DNA of 64,000 nucleotides from Paralithodes platypus. Lineage: Eukaryota; Arthropoda; Malacostraca; Decapoda; Lithodidae. The position numbers were made by a program, and so were the translations under genes. A model generated the notes under the pieces. The model saw only the letters and a program-made list of their open reading frames with translations. It did no database searches and was not told the DNA's origin. Of this stretch, positions 11,586 through 22,236 are shown one piece after another. How positions within the stretch are numbered: position 1 is the first letter of the stretch; every line of letters begins with the position of its first letter. Location: assembly GCA_032716605.1 (NCBI GenBank), contig CM064485.1, forward strand, positions 36,631,158 to 36,695,157, in the 5' to 3' direction.

Positions 11586-11947
11586 TGTAGAAGGAAATGC
11601 AGAGTAGGGTGCAAGTGGAAATATCAAGATAATATCATTAATGTGAAAGCAAAACGGGAGAGAAACCAGTGCAATTAAGGTTAAGAAATAATAAGGACAT
11701 GAGAAACGAGGAACACTGGATGAAGGAAAAAAGGAGGATAGAATGAATAGTGAAAGATATAAGAACAATTATATTATTGACTAAAAGAACGTATGTGGAA
11801 AGTATTATATTGTGAGGAAGGAAGATCGATCAATCAGAGCAAAGGAGCAAAAGGAGGAAAGACATAAATAATCAATAGAAAATACAAAACAATAGGAGAA
11901 AATATAGGAGGTAAACTGTAATTGAAGTAATAAATGCATAAGAGAAG
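11586..11947. other. Purine-rich sequence, no gene
   Basis: Plus strand mostly A and G (for example GAATGAATAGTGAAAG). No conserved protein or RNA motif seen. Confidence 0.6.
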
Positions 11948-12478
11948 CATAGGCCTACTGCACAGCTTCTTGCTCTGTACAGGGGCACAGTGTGTCCATG
12001 TATTGACTATTGTTCACACGTGAGGGGAGGATCCTTTCACACAATACTATTAACAAAAAATAGAAAAGAAAGCTTTTTGCATTGTTAACTCACGTCCACT
12101 CACAGATTATATGCAGCCTCTCTCTTCGCCGCAATGTTGCATCTCTCTCACTATTCTACCGTTATTTCAATAATCAGTGTTCCTCAGAGCTTTCTCAGTG
12201 TATACCACCCCTTTTCCGGAGAGCACGTAGCACCCATCGTGCAACACAATCCCACCCCTACTCTGTGCAACTGTCAAACTCAAGATTGAACAGATATTCT
12301 CAATCTTTATCCTATTCAACAGCTGAGCACTGGAACTCTCTCCTTGAACCCAACTTTCCCTCATCATATGATAAACTTACTTCAAACTCAGTGTGTCTAG
12401 GCATTTTGGTTCGAACGTTCCCAAATTTTGGCCGTCACTTTCAACTCTGTGGGAGGCACTCGTCACAGGCAGTTTTAT
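11948..12478 (+). mobile_element. LINE J2 copy 1, 3' fragment
   Basis: A 5'-truncated J2 copy covering only the RT thumb and C-terminal region. Recognisable are the QLLALYRGTV region, [16 protein letters not shown] (12121-12170) and the terminal FGRH...GRHSSQAVL. It ends where J2 copies 3 and 4 end and passes into (TA)n. Several frameshifts are present. Confidence 0.85.
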
Positions 12479-12499
12479 ATACCGGGTATATATACTGTA

Positions 12500-12522
12500 T
12501 AATATATATATATATATATAAC

Positions 12523-12565
<43 letters not shown>

Positions 12566-12587
12566 ATATATATATATATATATACCA

Positions 12588-12682
<95 letters not shown>

Positions 12683-12766
12683 CTGTATATATACAGTATG
12701 TGTGTGTGTGTGTGTGTCAAAGGGTGAGGGAAGATGTTTAACTATTGCTATTAAGGTGGATAGAAA

Positions 12767-12797
<31 letters not shown>

Positions 12798-12812
12798 GAG
12801 GGGGGGGGGGGG
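12500..12812. repeat. Compound microsatellite (TA)n, (GT)n, (GA)n, poly(G)
   Basis: Long (TA)n from 12500 to about 12680, (GT)n at 12698-12716, (GA)n at 12771-12797 and a G-run at 12798-12813. It lies between J2 copy 1 and SINE S1-a. Confidence 0.95.
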
Positions 12813-13042
12813 GGCAAATGGAGGCACAGCACGCATACCGTCTCCCATTACGGATCGAAGGGTGAAGGAAGGTTGAAGGAAGGAAGGAAGGACAGCATAG
12901 ACGGTATCAAACAAATTCATGGTTTTATTTTGTTATATAATTACACAAAACCTATGAATATTATCAAGTATAGTACTGTAATTCAATTGTATCAATAATT
13001 TATATTGGTAATATTTGTATAGTGAACCAATTCTATATGATT

Positions 13043-13556
13043 TGTGGTGTGTTGGAGTGGTCATGCCACTGGACTGGTAATCCAATGGTCCCGGGTTCGA
13101 ATGCTGATGTATCAATGGGAAGATATTATTGGGATGGAATTTGTGCTGTACCTAGAGTATCAGTGCATTACCACAAAGCCAACCGAAACGCCAAAAAAAT
13201 ACCCTCATTGTTCCCTGATTAAATAGCATTGTATGAACATTCCCATATTCAAAATATGCTACAGGGATGCAATGCCTAGTGAGTTCATTGCTCAATAGGT
13301 GGCGTTCTGAGAGTGAGGGTCCGAGTCTAAGTGGTGAGACAGTGAAGCACTGGAGCAAAGCAGCTTCAGAGATGTGGCTGCTTCGAGTCATGGGTTGGCA
13401 ACCATGCATCTTGCGAAGGCAAGATATCGGTGGCTGGATGTATCCCGAAGTGCTTCACATGTCTCAATCCCTAGACTGGAACGAGACCTCACGGGCTTCG
13501 CCGTTCAATGTACGGTTGAATATGCAGGCTCTCAGCCTATGACCGAGAGAGAGTAG
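13043..13556 (+). mobile_element. SINE S1 copy a
   Basis: A roughly 510-bp tRNA-derived SINE. The head has an A-box-like TTGGAGTGGTCATGCCACTG, an anticodon-like arm TGGACTGGTAATCCA (7-nt loop CTGGTAA, reading GGT, which suggests tRNA-Thr ancestry) and a B box GGGTTCGAATGC. The body contains GATATTATTGGGATGGAATT, GTGCATTACCACAAAGCC and GTGGCGTTCTGAGAGTGAGG and ends near CTCTCAGCCTATGACC. The same body and ends occur at 18640-19169 (minus), 39869-40303 and 47593-48105. Confidence 0.85.
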
Positions 13557-13569
13557 TTGCAATATAGAA

Positions 13570-14976
13570 AACATTATTCTATTCTGGGTAACAGTAAATG
13601 TTTTAGCTCTACGACATCCGGTTTATTCAATTCTGGGTAACACTAAATGTTTTAGCTCTACGACATCCGGTTTATTCTATTCTGGGTAACACTAAATGTT
13701 TTAGCTCTACGACATCCGGTTTATTCTATTCTGGGTAACACTAAATGTTTTAGCTCTACGACATCCGGTTTATTCTATTCTGGGTAACACTAAATGTTTT
13801 AGCTCTACGACATCCGGTTTATTCTATTCTGGGTAACAGTAAATGTTTTAGCTCTACGACATCCGGTTTATTCTATTCTGGGTAACAGTAAATGTTTTAA
13901 CTCTACGACATCCGGTTTATTCTATTCTGGGTAACACTAAATGTTTTAGCTCTACGACATCCGGTTTATTCTATTCTGGGTAACAGTAAATGTTTTAGCT
14001 CTACGACATCCGGTTTATTCTATTCTGGGTAACACTAAATGTTTTAGCTCTACGACATCCGGTTTATTCTATTCTGGGTAACACTAAATGTTTTAGCTCT
14101 ACGACATCCGGTTTATTCTATTCTGGGTAACACTAAATATTTTAGCTCTACGACATCCGGTTTATTCTATTCTGGGTAACACTAAATGTTTTAGCTCTAC
14201 GACATCCGGTTTATTCTATTCTGGGTAACAGTAAATGTTTTAGCTCTACGACATCCGGTTTATTCTATTCTGGGTAACAGTAAATGTTTTAACTCTACGA
14301 CATCCGGTTTATTCTATTCTGGGTAACAGTAAATGCTTTAGCTCTACGACATCCGGTTTATTCTATTCTGGGTAACACTAAATGTTTTAGCTCTATGACA
14401 TCCGGTTTATTCTATTCTGGGTAACACTAAATGTTTTAGCTCTACGACATCCGGTTTATTCTATTCTGGGTAACAGTAAATGTTTTAGCTCTACGACATC
14501 CGGTTTATTCTATTCTGGGTAACACTAAATGTTTTAGCTCTACGACATCCGGTTTATTCTATTCTGGGTAACACTAAATGTTTTAACTCTACGACATCCG
14601 GTTTATTCTATTCTGGGTAACAGTAAATGCTTTAGCTCTACGACATCCGGTTTATTCTATTCTGGGTAACACTAAATGTTTTAGCTCTATGACATCCGGT
14701 TTATTCTATTCTGGGTAACACTAAATGTTTTAGCTCTACGACATCCGGTTTATTCTATTCTGGGTAACAGTAAATGTTTTAGCTCTACGACATCCGGTTT
14801 ATTCTATTCTGGGTAACAGTAAATGCTTTAGCTCTACGACATCCGGTTTATTCTATTCTGGGTAACACTAAATGTTTTAGCTCTACGACATCCGGTTTAT
14901 TCTATTCTGGGTAACAGTAAATGCTTTAGCTCTACGACATCCGGTTTATTCTATTCTGGGTAACAGTAAATGTTTT
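13570..14976. repeat. 49-bp satellite array, about 29 units
   Basis: Near-identical tandem units of 49 bp, containing TTCTGGGTAACACTAAATG and CTCTACGACATCCGGTTTAT. Variants: CAC/CAG in AACACTAAAT, GTTTTAG/GTTTTAA/GCTTTAG, and TACGACA/TATGACA. The array ends where element H-a begins. A diverged single unit is visible at about 44208-44245. Confidence 0.98.
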
Positions 14977-15349
14977 TAAGAGAAGATGGGTCGTTTTTTC
15001 TGGTCCCCCTTCTTCCTCATGTTTTGCCCTATTAGTTTTCAGATTTTATGACGTTTCGCTCATTAGTTTGGCGATTTTTAGACCTTTTGCCACATTACTT
15101 TGTCAATATTAAGAATTCTCATGTCATTTAGGTATCGATTATTTTTCTGGCGAGCGATAGCGAGCCTTTTATTTAAGGGGAACCGGTCTTCGGCCGGGAA
15201 ATTTTTCTATCGAAAAATTTACAAATATATATTGAAGGAGGGTCCTGGGAGTGTTTCTTTTTAAGTTTGATGGAAGTCTAGGGAGGAAACTAAAAAGGTT
15301 ATAAATGATATATGCAAATGAGCAAACAATTACGCCCATCCCTTCTTAA
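14976..15349 (+). mobile_element. TTAA element H copy a
   Basis: A 374-bp element bounded by TTAA (14976-14979 and 15346-15349). Inverted ends: TTAAGAGAAGATGGG and, on the other strand, TTAAGAAGGGATGGG. It contains repeated ATTAGTTT(n)GACGTTTCGC-type segments and a core of consecutive short hairpins (GGCGAGCGATAGCGAGCC; CCGGTCTTCGGCCGG; AAATTTTTCTATCGAAAAAT with its TT). It abuts the last 49-bp unit; a TTAA exists in the GTTTTAA variant of that unit. No coding capacity. Confidence 0.75.
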
Positions 15350-15638
15350 GCAGCTCAGTATATACTTCGTGTAGTCATAAACAAGAGAGATATGCGGGAT
15401 GAGAAAGCTGTAAAGCCAATTATATAAAATGGGTTGAAATGTAGGAGAGTATGGCAAGATACATTATTTCAACTCAGTCATTAAAAGCAATGCCATAAGC
15501 TAGTTATTAGATTATGTAATGTATAATATCTAACGCATAATAGGTATGTGTATAGGGTATTCATGACAACAGTAAAACACAGTACCCAGATAGGTATGAT
15601 TTGTATTTAGTTAGAAGAGAAGGTAGGCCATATATATG
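15350..15638. other. Unassigned AT-rich spacer between H-a and H-b
   Basis: No motif recognised; it separates two H elements in opposite orientation. Confidence 0.5.
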
Positions 15639-15998
15639 TTAAGGGGACACTGAATGTTTGTTTGATCTATTAATTCATGTATTCATATATTTTTCAAGTT
15701 TCCTCCATAGACCTCCATCAAGCTTAGAAGAAAAAAACCCTAGACCCCCCTTCAAGATAGATTTGTACATTTTTCAGGAAAAATGTCCCGGCCAAAGGCC
15801 GATTCCTCCTTAAATTACAGGCTCGCTATCGCTCGCCAGGAAAAAATCGCCACGTAAATGGTTCGAAAAATCCTAATATTGACAAAGAAGTGGGGCGAAA
15901 GGTCTTAAAATCGCCGAATCAACTACAACACATTCAAAACTAGTGAGGCTAAACATGAGGGAGAAGAGGGTCCACAAAAATGGTCTGCCTCCCCTTAA
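15639..15998 (-). mobile_element. TTAA element H copy b
   Basis: A 360-bp element, opposite in orientation to H-a, bounded by TTAA at 15639-15642 and 15995-15998. Inverted ends are TTAAGGGGACAC and TTAAGGGGAGGC (other strand). On the minus strand it has the same hairpin core: GGCGAGCGATAGCGAGCC, CGGCCTTTGGCCG and ACATTTTTCCTGAAAAATGT. Confidence 0.8.
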
Positions 15999-16090
15999 CC
16001 TCCTGATCCGTATTCTTCCACCACAACCCCTGCACATCACGGTGGCTGAGAACATCCCTCCGCGGGTCTCACAAACATACGGAGCTTAGC

Positions 16091-16463
16091 TTAAGGGGAG
16101 GTTATTCTATTTTCTATTCTTATTTTCGTATTATTTTAAATGTGTTTTCTAGTTTGCTTCCTAAACCTCTATCAAGCTTTAAAAAAAACACCCACAAGAA
16201 AAATTCTAGAAAAATTTGTGAATTTTTCGGTATAAAAATGTCCCGGCCGAAAGCCGGTTTCTACTAAATTACAGGCTCGCTATTGCTCGCCAGGAAAAAA
16301 TCGACACCTAAATGGCACAAAAAGTATTAATTTTGGCAAAGAAATGGGGTGAACGTTCTTAAAATAGCCAAACTAATGGGGTGAACTTCTTAAAATCCAA
16401 AACATAATGGGACTAAGCATGAGGGAGAAAGGGGTCCAGAAAGAACAAAGAATTTCACTTAAA
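16091..16463 (-). mobile_element. TTAA element H copy c
   Basis: A 373-bp copy in the same orientation as H-b, bounded by TTAA (16091-16094 and 16460-16463). The left end TTAAGGGGAGG is conserved; the right end has decayed to TTAAGTGAAATT. On the minus strand the hairpin core reads GGCGAGCAATAGCGAGCC then CCGGCTTTCGGCCGG. Confidence 0.75.
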
Positions 16464-16569
16464 GGTGGACGGAGGAAGGCAAACCATTGAAATAAGTGAC
16501 TCCGGAGAAGTAATGACCGTAGTGGAGGGTAAAATAACAACAGCTGTAGACCATCCAGACCTAGGGTAT

Positions 16570-18430
16570 TATAGCTGACCTAGTGGTGTGAGAGAGAGAG
16601 AGAGAATTGTAATATTATGGGGTCAAATATCAAGGGCATGCAGGGAGGAGGGATGTACCATTTATTGAACTGAAATGGGAAGTGAAACATAAAGGGATCG
16701 AAGAAATTATAGAAGGAAGGAAGGGCTGAAGGGAAACGAGGAGAATCAATAAAACAAACACTGAAGAGGAAAGAAGTAAAGAATCTATAAGGTATGTAAG
16801 ACAGAAAGAAGGAAACATGAAGGAAAGACAAACAGAGAGAAGAGTTCAAAGGTTTCTGTATCAGAGTACGGAAGTATGAAATATTAATATTGAACGAATG
16901 AAGGGATGACGTACAGTAAATAGTTCAAACAATACGTCGGTAATTTATGGAAAGAAATAGGCAGACAGAAAGGAGGGACAGGTGGATGCATCAAAGACTG
17001 GAAGGAGTAAATACACAAATGAACGAAAAAGAGAAAAGAGGAAGGAACGAAAGAATGATTATATATAGAAGGGAAATAGATACAACGGAGTGAAAGAGAA
17101 ACAAATAAGGAGGAATAAAAGGAAGAGTAAGAAAAGAAAAACTCAGGAAGGGATAAAATAATATATGCAAATGAAAATAATGGAAGAATGATTGAATGAA
17201 AGAAGGGGTAAAGGGATGAAGGAAGGAAGCAAGGAAGGGAATCTAAGATAGGAGGGAATCGAAGAAAGTAAAAAGGAAAGAAAATGAAAGTAGGAAAATG
17301 CAAAATATAAATAAACATGAATTAAGAGTAGGAAGGAAGGAAGGATAGACAACGCACTGGAAGAAAACTTGGACAAGAAGGGAGGAGGGAACATAATATA
17401 TGATAGTCATATGGGAAGGACAAGAAGGGAGGAGGGAACATAATATATGATAGTCATATGGGAAGGACAAGAAGGGAGGAGGGAACATAATATATGATAG
17501 TCATATGGGAAGGACAAGAAGGGAGGAGGGAACATAATATATGATAGTCATATGGGAAGGACAAGAAGGGAGGAGGGAACATAATATATGATAGTCATAT
17601 GGGAAGGACAAGAAGGGAGGAGGGAACATAATATATGATAGTCATATGGGAAGGACAAGAAGGGAGGAGGGAACATAATATATGATAGTCATATGGGAAG
17701 GACAAGAAGGGAGGAGGGAACATAATATATGATAGTCATATGGGAAGGACAAGAAGGGAGGAGGGAACATAATATATGATAGTCATATGGGAAGGACAAG
17801 AAGGGAGGAGGGAACATAATATATGATAGTCATATGGGAAGGACAAGAAGGGAGGAGGGAACATAATATATGATAGTCATATGGGAAGGACAAGAAGGGA
17901 GGAGGGTACATATATATGATAGTCATATGGGAAGGACAAGAAGGGAGGAGGGAACATAATATATGATAGTCATATGGGAAGGACAAGAAGGGAGGAGGGA
18001 ACATAATATATGATAGTCATATGGGAAGGATAAATTGAATGATAATGTGAAAGGAAACAATAACGAAGGAGTTGATTGGAACAAATAATGAGAGGAAGAT
18101 ATAAATGTCAGAATAGAAGAGGGAGTAAAGGAAATATATAGTAAACGATGGAAGGAACATATAACCCAACAGGAAAAACAAGAAAGTAACAAACAAGAAA
18201 GAAAGCATTAAGTAAATGGAAGGATATTAAATAAGAGAACTATATTATAATTATTACATAAAGAAAAATAGGAAGAAAGGAGCTATTGAGGAAAGGAGGA
18301 CAATGAAAGGAGAGCACGAGCGGAAAGTAATACATATGAGGAAATATGAATGAATTATTAATATACGAGTAGACGAATGAAAGAATAAATTAATGAAGGA
18401 GGGAGTCAAGGATTGAAGGAATAACCCACC
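16570..18430. other. Long purine-rich tract, no gene
   Basis: About 1.9 kb with the plus strand almost entirely A and G, with strong strand asymmetry. Long Phe/Ser/Leu/Pro open frames on the minus strand are a consequence of the composition. A 47-bp satellite lies within it. Confidence 0.8.
17371..18028. repeat. 47-bp satellite array, 14 units
   Basis: Fourteen head-to-tail units of 47 bp beginning GGACAAGAAGGGAGGAGGGA and ending TGATAGTCATATGGGAA. Units are practically identical except one near 17905 (GGGTACATATATATG). The uniformity implies recent expansion or gene conversion. Confidence 0.98.
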
Positions 18431-18639
18431 TGCACGTGGGATAACAAAGGAGGTATTGAATTGTAACGAGGCCAGTGGCTGAGGCAAATGTCCCATTAAA
18501 GGACAAATTATTGTCGCTCACAATAGTTTACCAGCAATTATGATGAGCCACTCTATATAGGCAACTTTAAGCGGGTGAAACTTTAATTAAATAATTCTAT
18601 TCTAGTGACTTTAACACACATAGGGTTTTTTTTCTTCTA

Positions 18640-19167
18640 TATTCCAACTACTCCCTCTCGGGCATAGGCTGAGAGCCTGTACATTCAGCCGTTCTACATT
18701 GAACAGTGAAGCCCGTGAGGTCTAGTTCCAGTTTAGGGGGTGGCACATGTGAAGTACTTTTTGCTGCAACCAGCTCCTGCCATCTTGCCTTGCAGGATGC
18801 ATGGGGCTTATTTGCTCACTCACGGTACGAAGCAGCCCCATCTCTGGAGCTACCTCACTCCAGTGTTTCACTGTCTCTCCTCCTAGACTCAGAACCTCAC
18901 TCTCAGAACGCCACCAATTGAGCAATTAACTCACTAGGCATTGCCCCCCTATAACATATTTTGAATATGGGAATTTTCATACAGTGCTAATTAATCAGGG
19001 AACAATGAGGGTATCTATTTGGCGTTTTGGTGGGCTTTGTGGTAATGCACTGATACTAGGTACAGCACAAATTCCATCCCAATAATATCTTCCCATTGAC
19101 ATATTGGGATTCGAAGCCGGGCCCATTGGATTACCAGTCCAGTGTCAAGACCACTCCACCACACATC

Positions 19168-19169
<2 letters not shown>
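18640..19169 (-). mobile_element. SINE S1 copy b
   Basis: Minus-strand copy of S1. The tRNA-like head lies at the right end (19100-19169, with the B-box complement near GGATTCGAAGCC) and abuts a (TA)n tract. The body matches S1-a throughout, and the 3' end lies near the CTCTCGGGCATAGGCTGAGA segment at 18655. Confidence 0.85.

Positions 19170-19252
<83 letters not shown>
19170..19252. repeat. (TA)n microsatellite
   Basis: About 83 bp of uninterrupted (TA)n directly at the head end of SINE S1-b. Confidence 0.95.
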
Positions 19253-19258
<6 letters not shown>

Positions 19259-19329
19259 CAAGAAATCCTTGAGAACTGTTCACCTTAATCGTCAAAATAC
19301 TTAATCTAGTAACCTCTTTTCGTATGTAT

Positions 19330-19610
19330 GTATGTATATACACTATACAGTATATATAAAGGCACATACCCCATAGCTGGGGGTGGCCAACTCATTAGTT
19401 GAAACATTATAGTTCCAATTCTTAGTGTCCGAGAAACATTATAGTTCCAATTCTTAGTGTCCGGGACCCCTTTCGCGCTCCCTCGTCCCATACTCTGCCT
19501 CCCCTCTAGCCCCCTGCCCCCAGAAGGAACAGGTAGGACAGTAAAAGAGACATAGACACAGCTAAGGTTGGGTAGAGGATGCCAAACCTCACTGGATATG
19601 ACCAGCACTC
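19330..19610 (-). mobile_element. LINE F-type 3' end, with internal duplication
   Basis: The segment shares CCATAGCTGGGGGTGGCC, TTCCAATTCTTAGTGTCC and the GTCCGGGACCCCTTTCGCGC block with 53475-53590. It resembles the GAGTCGGCCACCCC end of LINE B. It looks like a LINE 3' untranslated end on the minus strand followed by a TATATAC-type tail. A 32-bp stretch is tandemly duplicated at about 19399-19462. No coding part is attached. Confidence 0.4.
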
Positions 19611-20987
19611 ACCCAAAATGCATTATAATTTTACACTATCAACTTATATAGCAATAGTAATTCTCTTTAACGTTCCTTATAATCATCATTGACTCTGTTC
19701 TTTACCAAAGTGTAGAATTGGGATATAACTATCTCTAACTGAAGTCATAATCCCATTTTACCACAATATGCTTCGAAATAAACAAATATACTATTTATCT
19801 CGTAACACTATTGTACCTTAATATCGACGAGAGAGACGAGGCATAGATGCATGCAGTGCGTTACATTAAACTTTTTAACCTAATAAACAACTAATCTCTT
19901 AAGATTAAATACCTTTCATATGCAGTAGGCAATGCTAAACATTGATGACTGTACTGCCCGTTACACAAAACCACCTATTCTACTATACTGCAAATCACTT
20001 AAAACTAAATACTGTTCATATAGGCAAGGCTAAACATTGATATCTGTACTGCCCGTTACACTCAAACCTCCTCACCGAGTAAGGGATAGCTTAATTAAAA
20101 CACAATTATAAATAATTGCTTCTCTTTCTAAAATAGGCTATGTTGTGCCTGTACTTTATTTTATAGTCTTTTTCTCTTTTTCTAAAAGTCGGTTGAGCTA
20201 GCCTCTCCTTATGCTGTGTCCTTGTCTCTATTGTTTTCGTTTTCTCAATCAACTGTGGACCCAGAGGGTCCAAAACGAAAATAATTATGGGTAGTTGTAG
20301 TTGTAAAGTCACACCAGGCACTCGGTTTCTTCTTATCTACAAGCAGGCAACTCAACTCAAGAAAACATTATATAGTTCAGCTCTTCCTCGGCGTATTCTG
20401 TTGTACTATCCCCTTCCTTCTTTTGTAGCACTGTAAAATAGGCGGATACAGCTGCTATGTTTTCACAGGCTACTGGAAACTGGACTGGGAGCGCTGGATC
20501 CGGCAACAATTGCCTGGCTGCTGTCACCCTCACTGACCGCACCCTACTACCAGCCTTGGCCTCGATTCTTGACTGTGCATCACGCCTGTACTTCACTGCA
20601 TCCGACCATTGGAGATACGGATCGTCGGAATGGCCAACCGAATCTCCTGTTTAGTTGTTATCTTGGAGACCAAGTGTGCCACATCCACTCCTCCCAAGAA
20701 TTTATAGGTTACACCAGAAGTTATGCTGCAAGTTGATAGGTTGGCCGCGCATAATAGTTCTGCATACACTGTTTTCCAGACCACAATCTGCTTCTGCATT
20801 TCCATTGATTGTCGTACTATGGTCCTCATAATAGTATGCCAATTTGTATCATCGAAGAGCATATGGTTGATGAAATGCCTTAATGTGAAGTTGCCTGTGC
20901 AATGTCTTGGTGTCAGATGTGAGGAAACTGATTGAGTGGCCATGTCGCACTGCTTTGGTACACTAATCTTCTCGAATACATCATGCT
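19611..20987. other. Unassigned; partial duplication and unidentified open frames
   Basis: Two diverged copies of a segment with GGCAA(n)GCTAAACATTGAT and CTGTACTGCCCGTTACAC lie at about 19908-19970 and 20005-20062. On the minus strand, open frames at 20943-20593 (116 aa) and 20596-20357 (79 aa, Arg/Ala-rich start) have ordinary composition but match no family I recognise. They lie just downstream of J3 on the same strand and may belong to its 3' part or to a separate old element. Confidence 0.35.
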
Positions 20988-22180
20988 TTACAACCTCAAA
21001 TTTAGCCTTCTGATTGGTTGCACTGTGGAATATTCCTTTGGTCTCTCTTTCAATTTTACACCCACAATTTTAATTATTTGTTTATGAGATGTCACTGAAC
21101 ATTTCGTCTTCACATTCACTTCAAGCTTAATGTTGCCTGCAAACCAGGTTATCACACTAAGCAGGCCAATATCGATGTCATTGACATATTTGATGAACAA
21201 CAGTGGGCCAACGACAGATCCCTGTGGAACTCCAGAAGTGACTAGAGTCCACTCAGAAGAAACTCCATTGATTACCACTCGTTGCTGTCTACATTTTAGC
21301 CTATTTTCTATCCAATTTGTGACCTCTGTACTCAGTGCACTCAGTTTTAACATTATCCTTCAATTGAGCACTTTGGAGAAAGCTTTTTGAAAATCGAAGT
21401 AAAAGATGTCTATGGCTCTACTTTTGTCATACTCTCACAATATTTCATTGACAAATTCTAGAAGTTGGTAGGACTTGATCTGTGTCGCCTGAAACCGTAT
21501 TAGCAATCTGTAATTAATCCTTTGGTTACGGGACCCGTTCAGGAATGTTCTGGTAATTTAATGCAATTTACAGGCCCTTAAAGCCTCTTAAAGCTTGTGG
21601 AGATGAGTGTGAGTGAGCGGGATCGCGGCAGGCCCCCGTCCGCTCTTTAGCCCGGCGGCTGGTGCACTGAGGAGTGAGAGCCATATTTTGCAAGACCTAT
21701 GCAGCGGCACAGCGCTGCCAAAGGCAAATGTAGCGCGACATTGCTCATTATCAACGAATATTTGCCGATGTCTATGATAGCGCTGCGGATGAACCCAGGG
21801 CACTACGAAGCTCGTTCTGGTGTTATTTTGAAGCAATTTTCTTCTAGTATTTGGCTAAATAAATTTAAATTCATTCAGACACTTGCTTAATCATTAAGGA
21901 GTGCCTGAATGAGCCCTAATATAGCGGAAATATGCCCGCAGTGTAAGTGTTAAGTTGTGGATTTCCAGGAAATCAACTTTCTTGTATACTAGTATCTCTT
22001 CTAAACATTTTACTATGATAGAAGTCAAACTAATTGGCTGATCATTCTTGGGACACTAATGATCCTCTTTATTTAAGCCTGAGGTCACATTGGTCAGTTT
22101 CCAGTCTTCAAGGACCTTTCCAGTTTCTAGTGATTTATGAAACATTTCTGCCAAGGAAGGAACAATTTCATCTTACACTT
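20988..22180 (-). pseudogene. LINE J3 reverse transcriptase remnant, interrupted by T2
   Basis: Minus-strand RT of a CR1/Jockey-like LINE different from J1 and J2. Reading downward: LEDWKLTNVT near 22110, QPISLTSII near 22035, FLEIHNL near 21965, then the T2 insertion (21514-21953), then ITDC-YGFRRHRS near 21500, DIFYFDFQKAFSKV near 21395, TNWIENRLKCRQQRVVINGV near 21310 and TSGVPQGSVVGPLLF near 21235. The catalytic FADD is degraded to FAGN. Multiple stops and frameshifts; the endonuclease is missing. Confidence 0.75.
21514..21953. mobile_element. TTAA element T2, inside LINE J3
   Basis: A 440-bp insertion bounded by TTAA (21514-21517 and 21950-21953). Removal joins the J3 codons for IHNL and ITDC across a single TTAA. 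Ends: TTAATCCTTTGGTTACGGG and, on the other strand, TTAACACTTACACTGCGGG. A hairpin-forming CATTCAGACACTT / AAGGAGTGCCTGAATG pair lies near 21873-21912. Non-coding. Confidence 0.75.
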
Positions 22181-22189
22181 TTCGTACAA

Positions 22190-22192
<3 letters not shown>

Positions 22193-22235
<43 letters not shown>
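22193..22235. repeat. (GA)n microsatellite
   Basis: Pure GA dinucleotide run at the upstream end of LINE J3. Confidence 0.95.

Positions 22236-22236
<1 letters not shown>

Noticed and set aside
10965..11768. Long frames made of repeated MYCISFMF- or MNIKDIQY-like units
   Set aside because: They are translations of the 24-bp satellite, open in several frames on both strands.
13570..14976. 49-bp repeats resembling a CRISPR array
   Set aside because: There are no unique spacers between repeats; units are head-to-tail and the context is eukaryotic. It is a satellite.
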